A stretch of DNA of 64,000 bases, from contig JACKLK010000002.1 in assembly GCA_024236015.1 (NCBI GenBank), positions 124,001 through 188,000 of the forward strand, written 5' to 3'. The translations under genes were made by a program, and so were the position numbers. Of the stretch, positions 18,595-31,194 are shown piece after piece. The notes beneath the pieces are model-generated. The model made no database searches. It had not been told where the DNA came from and saw nothing but the letters and a program-made list of their open reading frames with translations. Origin of the DNA: Rhodoferax sp. (GTDB lineage: Bacteria; Pseudomonadota; Gammaproteobacteria; Burkholderiales; Burkholderiaceae_C). Each line of letters starts with the position of its first letter. The stretch's first letter is position 1.

Positions 18595-18773
18595 GCGCGC
18601 CGGGCCGTTCCCAAGCGCGAATCCCGCAGCGCGCAGCGCGGAGGGTCGTCCAGTGAGCGCGCCGGGCCGTTCCAAGCGCGAATCCCGCAGCGCGTAGCGC
18701 GGAGGGTCGTCCAGTGAGCCCGACGGACCGCCCCGAGGCACATTGCGCCGTGCGCAGCACGGAGGGCGCTCCG
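18591..18773. repeat. Tandem repeat between thiG and thiDE, each unit carrying a ribosome-binding site and GTG
   Basis: Three units of 62, 61 and 60 bp start with GTGAGC at 18591, 18653 and 18714, and a fourth GTGAGC lies at 18774. Units 1 and 2 differ at only two positions plus a one-base length change; unit 3 is diverged. Each unit ends with GGAGGG about 8 bases before the next GTG, so a complete translation start is copied each time. The first unit begins at the thiG stop codon. Two of the GTGs open very short frames (18591, 21 codons; 18653, 14 codons). Confidence 0.85.
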
Positions 18774-20441
18774 GTGAGCCGCTCCGGCGCGAACGCCGCC
18801 GGGAGCGGAGCACATGGGCGGCCAGTGGCACCGCCGGTGGTCTGGAGCGTGGCCGGCACCGACAGCGCCGGCGGTGCCGGCCTGGCCGCGGACCTGCGGG
18901 CCGCCGACGCATTCGGCGTGCACCTGTGCCCGGTGGTCGCCGCGGTGACGGCGCAGCATTCGCAGGCGGTCACGCACATCGAACCGCTGTCGGCGGCCAT
19001 GCTCGACGCGCAGCTGCGCACGCTGGCCGGCGACATGCCGCCGCGCGTGATCAAGACCGGCCTGCTGGGCGGCGTCGCCCAGGTGCGGCTGGTCGCGCAG
19101 TGGGTGGACCGCCTGCGCCAGGCCGCACCCGTGGCGCTGGTCGTGGATCCGGTGCTGGGCGCCAGCAGCGGCGCGGCCTTCGCCGACGCCCCGACCCTGC
19201 AGGCCTACCGCGATGAGCTGCTGCCGCGCGCGACCGTGATCACGCCGAACCGGCGCGAAGCCGCGCGGCTGCTGGGCCAGGGCGCGTCGGCGCAAGTGTC
19301 GGGTGCCGACGTGCCGGCGCTCGCGCGGGCGCTGCGCGCGGCCGGCGCCCAGGCCGTGTGTATCACCGGCGGTGACGACGATACTGCCGCGCCCTGGGCG
19401 CAGGACTGGTTCGACGGTCCGCACGCGCGCGGCTGGCTGGCCTTGCCGCGGGTGCCGACGCCGCACCACCATGGCACCGGATGCACGTTTGCCAGCGGCG
19501 TGGCGGCCGCGCTGGCCATGGGTTTCGTCAGCGCGGATGCCGCCGTGCTGGCCAAGATGGCGACCACCCATGCCTTGCGCCGCAGCCATGCCGCCGGCGC
19601 CGGCGCCGGCCCGGTGGTCGCCGGCCCGGGTTTCGGCGCCGACGCCAGCCTGTTGCCGCAGATGTCCTGGGGCGAGGCGCCGCTCGCGCCCGCAACCACG
19701 GGCCGGGCGCCGCAGCGGCCGGCGATGGGCCTGTACGCCATCGTCGACGATGCGTGCCGGGTCGTGCCGGTGCTGGCCAGCGGTGTGCGCACACTGCAGC
19801 TGCGCATCAAGGCGCCGCCCGCACCCGACGCGCACTGGCAGGCGCGCTTGCGGCAGGCGGTGGAACACAGCGTGGCCGCCTGCCGCGCCGCCGGTGCCTT
19901 GCTGTTCGTCAACGACCACTGGCGCCTGGCGATCGCGGCGGGCGCCTGCGGCGTGCATCTGGGTCAGGAGGACCTGCTCGCCCTCGACGACGCGCAACGC
20001 GCGCAGCTGCGCGCCAGTGGCCTGGAGCTGGGCGTGAGTTCGCACAGCCTGTGGGAGTTGTGCCGCGCCGCCAGCCTGGCACCGCGCTACATCGCCTGCG
20101 GGCCCGTGTGGCCCACCGCGACCAAGCAGATGCCGTGGCGCGCGCAGGGCCTGCACAACTTGGCGTGGTGGCGGCACATGGCGCCGGCGCCGGTGGTTGC
20201 GATCGGCGGCATCCTGGACGCCGAACGGGCAGCCGCCGCGGCCGGCACCGGTGTCGACGGGGTCTGTGTCGTGCGCGGGCTGGGTGCCGATCCGGCCGTC
20301 AGCGTGCCGCGATTCCTGCGGGCGATCGCGTCGGCATCGGGCCTGCCTCCATCAGCGCCGGCGTTTCCGCTGCCGTCGCTGGACCCGGCCGCCGCTCAGG
20401 GCGTCGTCGCCAGGCGCTCGAGCAGGTCCGGCGTCGGATAA
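18774..20441 (+). CDS. thiDE: Bifunctional HMP-P kinase / thiamin-phosphate synthase (ThiD-ThiE fusion)
   Basis: The N-terminal ThiD domain (WSVAGTDSAGGAGLAADLRAADAFG, later HHHGTGCTFASGVAAALA) phosphorylates HMP phosphate. The C-terminal ThiE domain begins near GLYAIVDDA and contains FVNDHWRLAIAAGACGVHLGQEDL and YIACGPVWPTATK; it joins the two thiamin halves. The start is uncertain: the in-frame GTGs at 18774 and 18714 both follow GGAGGG, and the first gives 555 residues. The fusion completes the pathway encoded by the operon. The last ~45 bases overlap the end of the convergent transglycosylase gene. Confidence 0.93.
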   Translation: MSRSGANAAGSGAHGRPVAPPVVWSVAGTDSAGGAGLAADLRAADAFGVHLCPVVAAVTAQHSQAVTHIEPLSAAMLDAQLRTLAGDMPPRVIKTGLLGGVAQVRLVAQWVDRLRQAAPVALVVDPVLGASSGAAFADAPTLQAYRDELLPRATVITPNRREAARLLGQGASAQVSGADVPALARALRAAGAQAVCITGGDDDTAAPWAQDWFDGPHARGWLALPRVPTPHHHGTGCTFASGVAAALAMGFVSADAAVLAKMATTHALRRSHAAGAGAGPVVAGPGFGADASLLPQMSWGEAPLAPATTGRAPQRPAMGLYAIVDDACRVVPVLASGVRTLQLRIKAPPAPDAHWQARLRQAVEHSVAACRAAGALLFVNDHWRLAIAAGACGVHLGQEDLLALDDAQRAQLRASGLELGVSSHSLWELCRAASLAPRYIACGPVWPTATKQMPWRAQGLHNLAWWRHMAPAPVVAIGGILDAERAAAAAGTGVDGVCVVRGLGADPAVSVPRFLRAIASASGLPPSAPAFPLPSLDPAAAQGVVARRSSRSGVG

Positions 20442-21781
20442 CCGTCGGCGGGCCAGCCGATGCTGCGCTGGAAGCGGCGCACGCCGGCGCGGGTGGCCGG
20501 GCCCATCAAGCCGTCCGGCGAGCCGGCGTCGAAGCCGCGCCGGTTCAGCGCCGTCTGCAAAGTCAGTACTTGCTCGCGCGTGAGCGCCTGCAGGTCGCGC
20601 GGCCAGGGTGCCTGCACGCCGGGTTCGCCGGCCAGTTGCTGCGCCAGCAGGCCCACGGCCAGTGCGTAGCTGGTGGCGTTGTTGTAGCGCAGGATGGCGC
20701 GGAAGTTGTGCCCGACCAGAAAGGCCGGGCCGCGCGCGCCGGCGGGCAGGAACAACGCGGCGTCCGGCAGTTCGGGCAGTGGCGTGCCGGCCGCTGCGCG
20801 CACGCCTTCGGCGGCCCACTGCGCGCTGGACTGGCGGATGTCGGTGTCGGCGCGTGCGAAATCGAAACCGTCGGGCAGCCGCACCTCCAGGCCCCACGGC
20901 TGGCCGGCACGCCAACCCGAGCGCGCCAGGAAGTTGGCGGTCGAGGCCAGCACGTCGGCCATCGAACCCCAGATGTCGCGCCGGCCGTCGCCGTCCGCAT
21001 CGACCGCGTAGGCCAGGAAGTTCGACGGCAGGAACTGGGTCTGTCCCATGGCGCCGGCCCAGGAGCCGATCATGCGGTCGCGCGTGATGTCGCCGCTTTG
21101 CAGGATGCGCAGCGCCGCCAGCAATTGTCCGCGTGCCCAGGCTTCGCGCCGGCCGTCGAACCCCAATGTGGCGAGCGCGTCGATGACGGACAAGGAGCCG
21201 TAGTTGCTGCCGTAGTTGCTCTCCATGCCCCAGATCGCCACCAGGATGGTGGCCGGCACGCCGTATCGCGCCGCGGCGGCATCGGCCAGGGCGCGGACCT
21301 CGTACAGGCGCTCCTGCCCGCGCACGATGCGGCTGGGCGAGACGGCGACGTCGAGGTATTCCCAGACCGAGCGCGTGAACTCGGCCTGGGAGCGGTCGCG
21401 TTCGACGACCTGGGGCAGGTATTGCACCTGGGCAAACGCGTCCTGCAGCGTGGCCGTGTCGATGCCGGCCCCGCGTGCGTGGGCGCGGAATTGCTGCACC
21501 CAGTCCGCGAACGCCTGCTCCTGTGGCAACGGTGCCACCGGTGTCACCGGCGCCGCTGCCGCCTGCGGTGCGGCCGTGACCGCCTGCGCGGGTGCCACGG
21601 CGGCCCGTGCGGGTGCTGCCACCGCGCTGGGCGGGGTCGAGCCCCTGCTGCCGGAGACCGCCGGATCCGGCGCGGGGGGCGTCGTGACCGCCTGTGTCGC
21701 GCAGCCGGCCATCGCCACGGCGGCCAGCAGGGTCCAGGCCTGCCGTGCGGCGCGGTCGAATGGGTGGCGAAACGGATGCAT
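20396..21781 (-). CDS. Lytic murein transglycosylase B-like lipoprotein
   Basis: This is an outer-membrane-anchored enzyme that cleaves peptidoglycan. The 461 residues start with a lipoprotein signal (AVAMAGC, C27 the lipidated cysteine), then an Ala/Pro-rich linker (residues 30-90). The MltB-type catalytic domain follows, with the acid glutamate E187 in IWGMESNYG and the conserved GAMGQTQFLPSNF. The C-terminal ~60 residues form a PG_binding_1 domain (LQTALNRRGFDAGSPDGLMGPATRAGVRRFQ). MltB with a C-terminal binding domain is common in Burkholderiales. The stop overlaps the end of thiDE. Confidence 0.92.
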   Translation of the reverse strand: MHPFRHPFDRAARQAWTLLAAVAMAGCATQAVTTPPAPDPAVSGSRGSTPPSAVAAPARAAVAPAQAVTAAPQAAAAPVTPVAPLPQEQAFADWVQQFRAHARGAGIDTATLQDAFAQVQYLPQVVERDRSQAEFTRSVWEYLDVAVSPSRIVRGQERLYEVRALADAAAARYGVPATILVAIWGMESNYGSNYGSLSVIDALATLGFDGRREAWARGQLLAALRILQSGDITRDRMIGSWAGAMGQTQFLPSNFLAYAVDADGDGRRDIWGSMADVLASTANFLARSGWRAGQPWGLEVRLPDGFDFARADTDIRQSSAQWAAEGVRAAAGTPLPELPDAALFLPAGARGPAFLVGHNFRAILRYNNATSYALAVGLLAQQLAGEPGVQAPWPRDLQALTREQVLTLQTALNRRGFDAGSPDGLMGPATRAGVRRFQRSIGWPADGYPTPDLLERLATTP

Positions 21782-21869
21782 GGGGGCATTGTCGCGGCTG
21801 CTTGCATCAGCTCGCCGGCCGTGTGGGCGAGGGGTCGTGCCTAGAATGGGCCGCCCACCTACCCGGAAC

Positions 21870-22265
21870 ATGCCCATGCCCACGATCGAACACCTGAATT
21901 CGCCCGCCTTCGCGGCTCTGGGGCTGCCGTTCTCGGAGATCGTGCGGGTCGGCGACACCTTGTACCTCTCGGGGCAGATGGGCACCTTGCCCGGCACCGT
22001 GACACTGGCGCCCGGCGGCCTGGAGGCGCAGGCCCGGCAGGCACTGGAAAACATCCGGGCCGCGCTGTCCGCGCATGGCTTCGGCCTGGAGCAGGTCGTC
22101 AAGTGCACCGTGATGCTGGCCGACATGAACGACTGGGCCGTGTTCAATGCCGTCTACACCAGCTTCTTCGCGCCGCCGTACCCGGCCCGCAGCGCCTTTG
22201 CCGCCCATGGGCTGGCGCTGGGCGCGCGGCTGGAGATCGAGGCGATCGCCGTCGCGTCGCGCTGA
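21870..22265 (+). CDS. RidA/YjgF family enamine/imine deaminase-like protein
   Basis: This is a small trimeric protein family that hydrolyses reactive enamines and imines. It has 131 residues from ATG 21870; a second ATG at 21876 is possible. Family marks are SEIVRVGDTLYLSGQMG, the arginine-bearing PYPARSAFAAHGLALGARLEIEAIA, and VVKCTVMLADMNDWAVFNAVY. It is divergent from the transglycosylase and convergent with metH. A role in clearing imines from the neighbouring thiamin or methionine pathways is possible but unproven. Confidence 0.9.
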   Translation: MPMPTIEHLNSPAFAALGLPFSEIVRVGDTLYLSGQMGTLPGTVTLAPGGLEAQARQALENIRAALSAHGFGLEQVVKCTVMLADMNDWAVFNAVYTSFFAPPYPARSAFAAHGLALGARLEIEAIAVASR

Positions 22266-22271
22266 GCCGGC

Positions 22272-25031
<2,760 letters not shown>

Positions 25032-25095
25032 GGCGGCTCACTCTCTGGGTCGGTGCCAACAGCCGCGATGCGGGCCGTGGCAGGGGCAATGGGGA

Positions 25096-25170
25096 GTGAG
25101 CGCCGTTGTTGCACCCAAGCCTGGCGGGCGCATCGTGTTCGATGCGCGCCGCTGCAACGCTCCTTGGGCA
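25096..25170 (-). ncRNA. SAH riboswitch upstream of metH
   Basis: Read on the minus strand, the conserved parts appear in order: CCCAAGGAGCGTTGCAG (from 25168), a GC-rich variable stem (CGCGCATCGAACACGATGCGC), CCAGGCTTGGG, then CAACGGCGCTCAC ending at 25096. The AGGAGCGYTGC and GGCGCTC ends form the S-adenosylhomocysteine-binding pseudoknot of this proteobacterial class. This is an on-switch: it raises expression of the methyl cycle gene when SAH accumulates. It ends about 65 bases before the metH ATG. Confidence 0.9.
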
Positions 25171-25248
25171 ACCGGGATTTTAGTCAGTCCTGGATCGGCG
25201 CCGGTCGCCGCACCTGCCGACCGCCGTTCGCGGCCCCCCGAGTGCCGC

Positions 25249-26463
25249 TCAGGACGACAGCTGCCACCGCAGGATGTCGCGCATGAACCGCGCGAAGCTG
25301 TTGTCTTCGGCGACACAGGCCCGGACCTGGGTCTTGACGGTGTTCTCGTCCATGCCTGCGCCGCCGGCGGCCGCGGCCGTGGCATTCCAGGCGTCCAGTA
25401 CATCGGCGCCGGTGATCTCGTAACCGTGCCCCTGCGCCATCCATCGCAATGCCGCCAGGCCGCTGTGCAGTGCGAAGCGCGGCTGGGTCAGCGCAAAATC
25501 CCGGGCCGCGCGTGTCAAGGTGCGGGGGTCCGCCGGACTGTGGGCGATCAGGGCGATCGCCTCGTCGTACAGCCCGGCATCCTTGGCGGCCGCGAACCAC
25601 TTGCCTTCCGCCCCGGGCGTGCTGGCGGCCAGGTCGCGCAGGATGTCCGCCGCGTTCTTGTGCGGGTACTTCTTCGCGATGGCGCGGAAGGTGGCCAGGT
25701 GGGTGGTGGACTGGTTGGCCGCGATGGCGTAGCGTGCATAGGCCTCTTCGACAAGACCCGACGACTGCAGGATCGCCTCGCAGGCCCGGGCGATCTCGCC
25801 GGATGGTTCGTTCAGCCCGTGCGACGCCTCGGCATAGTGCAGCGCCTCTGACTTGCGGCCCATGGCCAGCAAGGCCTTCACGCCCCATTGGCGATAGTGC
25901 CACCACTTGAAGCGGGCCGATTCCAGCAGTCCGAGCAGTTCCTCGTGGCGGCCGGCCTCCAGCAGGCAGGCCAGGCAGGCGCTGGTGCCCTGGAAATAAC
26001 TGCCCGGCGATGCCGTCGGTCGCCATGCATTGCGCACCGCGGGAAGAAATTCATCGGCCCAGTACGACGCCCGTTCGGCGTCCGCGCACAGCGTGCCCCA
26101 ATGGTCACCCAGCCGTTCGATGTAGGGGATGCCATCGTCCTGCACCGCCTGCCAGAGCCGCTGCAGCCAACGCTGGCGCACCACCGGGTCGACATCGGCC
26201 CGGCCGATCAAGGGTGCCAGATCGTCGATGGCCTTGTTCACGGCGTTGCCCAGGGCGCCGGACGAACTGTCCACATGCTCCAGGGCCGGGGACAGTTTTT
26301 CCAGCAGCAACACGGCACCTTCGGCGGCACGTACGGGGTCCTTCTTTGCCGCGGCCTTGATCTCGGCCAAAGCCTGCTTGATGCGCTGGATCGGCGTGTC
26401 GGAACGCCAGCCGAAGGCATGGCGGCGAAAGCGGGGGGCGAATTGCCATTTGGGTGCGGACAT
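25249..26463 (-). CDS. Hypothetical protein, 404 residues, helical repeat-like
   Basis: I do not recognise a named family. The protein is soluble, without signal peptide, and mostly helical, with many short A/L/W/Y-rich amphipathic helices (LEAGRHEELLGLLESARFKWWHYRQWGVKALLAMGRKSEALHYAEA in segments) that resemble TPR or SEL1-like repeats. The N-terminus (PKWQFAPRFRRHAFGWRSDTPIQRIKQAL) is basic. Codon use is host-like. The gene lies upstream of metH on the same strand but is separated by the SAH riboswitch, so it is probably transcribed independently. Confidence 0.82.
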   Translation of the reverse strand: MSAPKWQFAPRFRRHAFGWRSDTPIQRIKQALAEIKAAAKKDPVRAAEGAVLLLEKLSPALEHVDSSSGALGNAVNKAIDDLAPLIGRADVDPVVRQRWLQRLWQAVQDDGIPYIERLGDHWGTLCADAERASYWADEFLPAVRNAWRPTASPGSYFQGTSACLACLLEAGRHEELLGLLESARFKWWHYRQWGVKALLAMGRKSEALHYAEASHGLNEPSGEIARACEAILQSSGLVEEAYARYAIAANQSTTHLATFRAIAKKYPHKNAADILRDLAASTPGAEGKWFAAAKDAGLYDEAIALIAHSPADPRTLTRAARDFALTQPRFALHSGLAALRWMAQGHGYEITGADVLDAWNATAAAAGGAGMDENTVKTQVRACVAEDNSFARFMRDILRWQLSS

Positions 26464-26970
26464 GGCGGTGGTCGGCGGAGTGGATCGCAGCTTCCCGCCG
26501 GGTCACGGTTCCGCGGCTCATATGGGGGCCATGACGACATGCGCCGTCCACAGGTGCTGCTCCGAACTACCGTGAGGGGCGTGCGTCGAGGCGGGGGTGG
26601 CTGAATGCTAATTGATCGTTCGTTGTGGCTGCGCCCAAAGTAGGATGACCCATCGGATGACCGGAGGCAGGCCATCATGTCCACGGTTCGGCCTTCTTGC
26701 CAGCAGTCCTTCGACCACTACCTCCCTGGTCGCTCCGATATGCCTCGGCGTGGTGCCGCAGCAGTCTCAGACGATATTGAACAGCCCCTGTTGTCGGAGG
26801 GCATGGAGGTGATCGCCTGGACGTGTCGCCAAGCCGCATCGATCGGTCTGGCGTGAATGCTGACCAAGGAGGGGGAAACGCCGGGTGCCTGGTCGTTCCT
26901 CGTCTCCTACAGTCGCAATGCCACGCGATGAGCCGTATTGGTATTTTCCCTAGTTCGTGCTCGCAAATGT
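26464..26970. other. Long intergenic stretch at the left edge of the catabolic island
   Basis: About 500 bases without a convincing gene separate the host-like helical-protein gene from the AT-rich ABC operon promoter. I see no intact transposase, tRNA or perfect inverted repeat. The only open frame with a good ribosome-binding site is the 59-codon one at 26677. It may be a scar of the event that brought in the island. Confidence 0.5.
26677..26856 (+). CDS. Small open reading frame, 59 residues, unknown
   Basis: The ATG at 26677 is preceded by GGAGG at a good distance. The product has 59 residues, beginning MSTVRPSCQQSFDHYLPGRS and ending TCRQAASIGLA. No family is recognised. It could be a remnant of a longer gene, since it lies in an otherwise gene-free border of the island, or a chance frame. 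Coding is not established. Confidence 0.25.
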   Translation: MSTVRPSCQQSFDHYLPGRSDMPRRGAAAVSDDIEQPLLSEGMEVIAWTCRQAASIGLA

Positions 26971-27026
26971 TCACATATGATTGCATCTGATCGTATTTGG
27001 TTGTTTGTGCTAATATGTGTCATATT
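26971..27026 (+). promoter_or_regulatory. Promoter and operator-like site of the ABC importer operon
   Basis: This AT-rich stretch upstream of the ABC receptor gene has TAATAT (27011-27016) or TCATAT (27020-27025) as possible -10 boxes, the latter 17 bp from TTGGTT (26997-27002). CATATGAT at 26974-26981 followed by TGATCG at 26988-26993 matches the motif found at 34817 and 35800. It is probably the operator of the DeoR protein encoded at 39697. Confidence 0.55.
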
Positions 27027-27041
27027 TAAGGAGTTGCTGGC

Positions 27042-28334
27042 ATGAAATTCGGACTGAAAACACTTGTCGCTGCCTCGATTGCAGTTGCACTGCAGGGCGC
27101 TGCGACGGCGGCGGAGTTGCGCGTGGCGATCAACCAGTCGCCGTGGCTCGACGGCTTCTCCAAGACCGCGCAGGCATTCGAAAAGCAGACCGGGCACAAG
27201 ATTGTGCTGTCTATCACGCCGTATTTCGGATTGCTCGAGAAGATTCGAAACTCCTTGCGCAGCAGCAGCGGCCAATATGACCTGGTGCTGATGGACAGCA
27301 TCTGGCTCGCCGAAGTGTATGGAGGGGGCTTCCTGACGCCCATCACGAAGGTGAATCCCGGGTTCAAGCTCGACCCTGCCGTGGCGGACTTCGGAGACTC
27401 GTTGTACTGGGATGCGAAGCGCTCGTTGTTTCGCCAGGACTCCGGCGACATGCTCGGCTTGCCGATTACCGGCAATGTGCAATTGTTGTATTACCGCAAG
27501 GATATGTTCGACGCCGCGGGCCTGAAGGCCCCCAGGACCTGGGATGACGTGCGCGCGGCGTCCGACGCGTTGAAGGGCAAGGTGGAATACCCTTATGTCA
27601 CCGCCGGAGTGCGCGAACTGGCGTTGAACCGTGCCGTGCCCTACCTGATGTCCGCTGGCGGTGGTGTGTTCAAGAATCCCGGTGACGGGGACTACACGAT
27701 CATCTTCAATTCCAAGGAATCCCTGGAAGGATTGAAGGCCTACATGGATCTTGTCAAGCGCAGCCATCCGAACCCCGGAGCCAATACCATTGCCAACGTG
27801 TCGCAGTTGATCTCCACCGGCAAGTCGGCGATGACCACCGAGGTGGCCGCCTTGTGGGGTGCGATCAACAACCCCAACAATTCGATTGCAGCGGGCAAGC
27901 TGGCCGTGGCTCCCCATCCCATCAAGGCCGGTGGCATCGCCAGGAGTTCCTCCACGGCGTGGGTCGGAGGCATTCCGAAGAACGTATCGTCCGAGCAGCA
28001 GAAGCTGTCCCTGGAGTTCATGACCTGGTTGCTGAAGAAGGAGAACCAGGCGGCCTTGTTCGAGAACGGTTCCGTGCCCGTGCGCACCGACCTGGTGGGG
28101 GCGGCCAAAGACCCGCACAACGTCCTGCCGGCCTTGAGTGCGGCCTTTGTCGAGGCCGAGCAGGTGACGCCCGTGAAGGAAGGCGCGCAGATCTACAACG
28201 TGCTGGGCTTGCATATCAATCGCGCGCTGACGGGGGAGCGCACGCCGGAGCAGGCCCTGAATGAAGGCGCCAAGGAATTGCATGAACTGATGAAGGCGGC
28301 AGGCTACAAGACAGCGGTGGGCAAGGACCTATGA
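27042..28334 (+). CDS. ABC transporter extracellular solute-binding protein
   Basis: This is the periplasmic receptor of a sugar-type (CUT1) ABC importer, 430 residues. A Sec signal peptide (LVAASIAVALQGAATAA, cleavage before ELRVA) is followed by a type 1 extracellular solute-binding domain. That domain has LPITGNVQLLYYRKDMFDAAGLKAPRTWDDV, the usual hinge region of sugar receptors. An AAGGAG site precedes the ATG. It heads an operon of receptor, two permeases, ATPase, sulfatase and formylglycine-generating enzyme. From that context the ligand is probably a sulfated carbohydrate or polyol, which is inference. Confidence 0.94.
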   Translation: MKFGLKTLVAASIAVALQGAATAAELRVAINQSPWLDGFSKTAQAFEKQTGHKIVLSITPYFGLLEKIRNSLRSSSGQYDLVLMDSIWLAEVYGGGFLTPITKVNPGFKLDPAVADFGDSLYWDAKRSLFRQDSGDMLGLPITGNVQLLYYRKDMFDAAGLKAPRTWDDVRAASDALKGKVEYPYVTAGVRELALNRAVPYLMSAGGGVFKNPGDGDYTIIFNSKESLEGLKAYMDLVKRSHPNPGANTIANVSQLISTGKSAMTTEVAALWGAINNPNNSIAAGKLAVAPHPIKAGGIARSSSTAWVGGIPKNVSSEQQKLSLEFMTWLLKKENQAALFENGSVPVRTDLVGAAKDPHNVLPALSAAFVEAEQVTPVKEGAQIYNVLGLHINRALTGERTPEQALNEGAKELHELMKAAGYKTAVGKDL

Positions 28335-29227
28335 CCGTCGGTCCGCGCTCGATCCAGGCGGCCTCCGAGCGCCGGTTCCTGGTGCTGTCCATGTTGCCGT
28401 TGGTGTTGATCGTGGCACTCATGATGGTTGGGCCGCTGGTGAATCTGGTCTATCTGTCACTGCACGATCTGCACTGGAAGGGCGGCAAGCTGCAGACGGA
28501 ATTCGTCGGGCTGCAACATGCCTACGCGTTCGCAGAGAATCAGCTCTACTGGGCGGGATTGCGCAACACGACAGTATTCGCCTCGGCCACGGTCGTCCTG
28601 CAAATACTCTTTGGCTTGATCCTCGCCTTGACGGTGCGCAAGATGAACCGTGGACGCGCCTTGCTGTTCACCATCATCCTTATCCCGATCGTGGTGCCTC
28701 CCATCGTCATCGGCGCGATGTGGAAGCTCATCCTGAACACCGAGATCGGCGTGGTCAATGCCGTAGTCACGGCGCTCGGGTTCGAGCGTGTCGACTGGCT
28801 GGGCAATGCCAGCACTGCGCTGGCCACGGTGGTGGCGGTCGACGTCTGGCATTGGACACCGTTTACCTTTCTGCTTTTGCTGGCGGGGCTGGAGTCCTTG
28901 CCAACAGACGTGTATGAATCCTCGCGGATGGACACGCTGAGCGAGTGGCAGGAGTTGCGTTATGTCACGCTGCCCCTGCTGTGGCCGACGATTGCGATCA
29001 CAGCGATGTTTCGCCTGATCCTCTCCTTCAAGGTCTTCGACGAAATCTACCTGCTCACATCGGGGGGGCCAGGTACGGCCACCGAGGTGGTGAGCTACTC
29101 GATCTACCGCACGTTCTTTACGGAAGACCGGACCGGACTGGGTGCCACCATGTCGCTGTTCACCTGTTTCGTGCTGGCACTGGGAGCCATCGTGATGGTC
29201 AATCTTCGTCGCCGGGTGGTCGCATGA
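28331..29227 (+). CDS. ABC transporter permease 1 (MalF-type)
   Basis: This is an inner-membrane permease of the CUT1 class, 298 residues and about six helices (first at LSMLPLVLIVALMMVGPLVNLVYLSL). The cytoplasmic EAA-like loop that docks on the ATPase reads ESSRMDTLSEWQELRYVTLPLL, with the usual G of EAAxxDG replaced by T. The start overlaps the receptor stop codon (ATGA) and the end overlaps the next permease, so the importer genes are translationally coupled. Confidence 0.93.
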   Translation: MTVGPRSIQAASERRFLVLSMLPLVLIVALMMVGPLVNLVYLSLHDLHWKGGKLQTEFVGLQHAYAFAENQLYWAGLRNTTVFASATVVLQILFGLILALTVRKMNRGRALLFTIILIPIVVPPIVIGAMWKLILNTEIGVVNAVVTALGFERVDWLGNASTALATVVAVDVWHWTPFTFLLLLAGLESLPTDVYESSRMDTLSEWQELRYVTLPLLWPTIAITAMFRLILSFKVFDEIYLLTSGGPGTATEVVSYSIYRTFFTEDRTGLGATMSLFTCFVLALGAIVMVNLRRRVVA

Positions 29228-30060
29228 AGACCCCGTTCGTCGATCGCTTCTTCAAGGGTGCAGGCGCGCTAGGCGTCGTGTTGTATGCGCTCTTCATCCT
29301 GCTTCCGTTCCTGTGGATCGCGGTGACAGCGTTCAAGCGCCAGATCGACGTGTTGATGTCGAGGGTCGTGTTCACGCCGACACTGTCCACGTTCGAGGCT
29401 TTGTTGACGGACCCGCATGGCGGGTTCGCGTACAACATCTGGAACAGTGTTGTCACGGCCGGTGCCGCCACGGTGGCCGTGCTCTTCATCGCGGCGATCT
29501 CGGCGTTCTGTCTGGTGCACAAGAAGCCGCCATACTGGCTCGGACCGTTGTTGATGGCGATCACTTTGCTGTTTCACATCATCCCGCAGGTAACCTATCT
29601 CAGTTCGTGGTACATCTGGTTTCGACGCACAGAACTTTTCGACACGCTGCCCGGCCTGACTTTCGCCTTCACGGTGGCCAACCTGCCCATGGGCATGTGG
29701 CTCGGGTTGCGTTATGCGCAAGAGGTACCGCGTGAACTGATCGAAGCCTCCGAGCTGGATTGCACAGGACCCTGGCAGCAATTTTTCAAGGTGTTCCTGC
29801 CGCTGATGCGCAATGGCCTGGTGGCGTTGGGCTTGCTGGTGTTCATTTTCGTGTGGAGCGACTTTGTCGTCGCATTGAACCTCAGCGACAACCTCGCCAA
29901 GACCGTGCCGGTGGCCATCACCAGCTTTGCACAAAGCGAGCAAGTGCGGTATGCCGAAATGGCCGCTTCGTCCCTGCTGGCCATGCTGCCAGCCCTGTTC
30001 TTCCTGTTGCTCGGGCAACGCTACATCGTGGCCGGCTTGTTGTCCGGTTCGGTGAAGTAA
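29224..30060 (+). CDS. ABC transporter permease 2 (MalG-type)
   Basis: This is the second CUT1 permease, 278 residues and about six helices (VLYALFILLPFLWIAVTAF first). The EAA loop is clear: ELIEASELDCTGPWQQFFKVFLPLM. The central YLSSWYIWFRRTELFDTLPGLTFAFTVANLPMG stretch is typical of MalG-like proteins. The ATG at 29224 overlaps the stop of permease 1 by 4 bases. It ends 30 bases before the ATPase gene. Confidence 0.93.
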   Translation: MKTPFVDRFFKGAGALGVVLYALFILLPFLWIAVTAFKRQIDVLMSRVVFTPTLSTFEALLTDPHGGFAYNIWNSVVTAGAATVAVLFIAAISAFCLVHKKPPYWLGPLLMAITLLFHIIPQVTYLSSWYIWFRRTELFDTLPGLTFAFTVANLPMGMWLGLRYAQEVPRELIEASELDCTGPWQQFFKVFLPLMRNGLVALGLLVFIFVWSDFVVALNLSDNLAKTVPVAITSFAQSEQVRYAEMAASSLLAMLPALFFLLLGQRYIVAGLLSGSVK

Positions 30061-30090
30061 GGCATCGAGTCACCTCACCCAACGGCCATC

Positions 30091-31152
<1,062 letters not shown>

Positions 31153-31194
31153 GGGGGGCTTCCTCCCTGAATCCTTCTCCAACAAGGCATCGAT

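Noticed and set aside
20352..20915. 187-codon minus-strand frame over thiDE/transglycosylase
   Set aside because: A frame shadow of the transglycosylase gene with R/A-rich composition.
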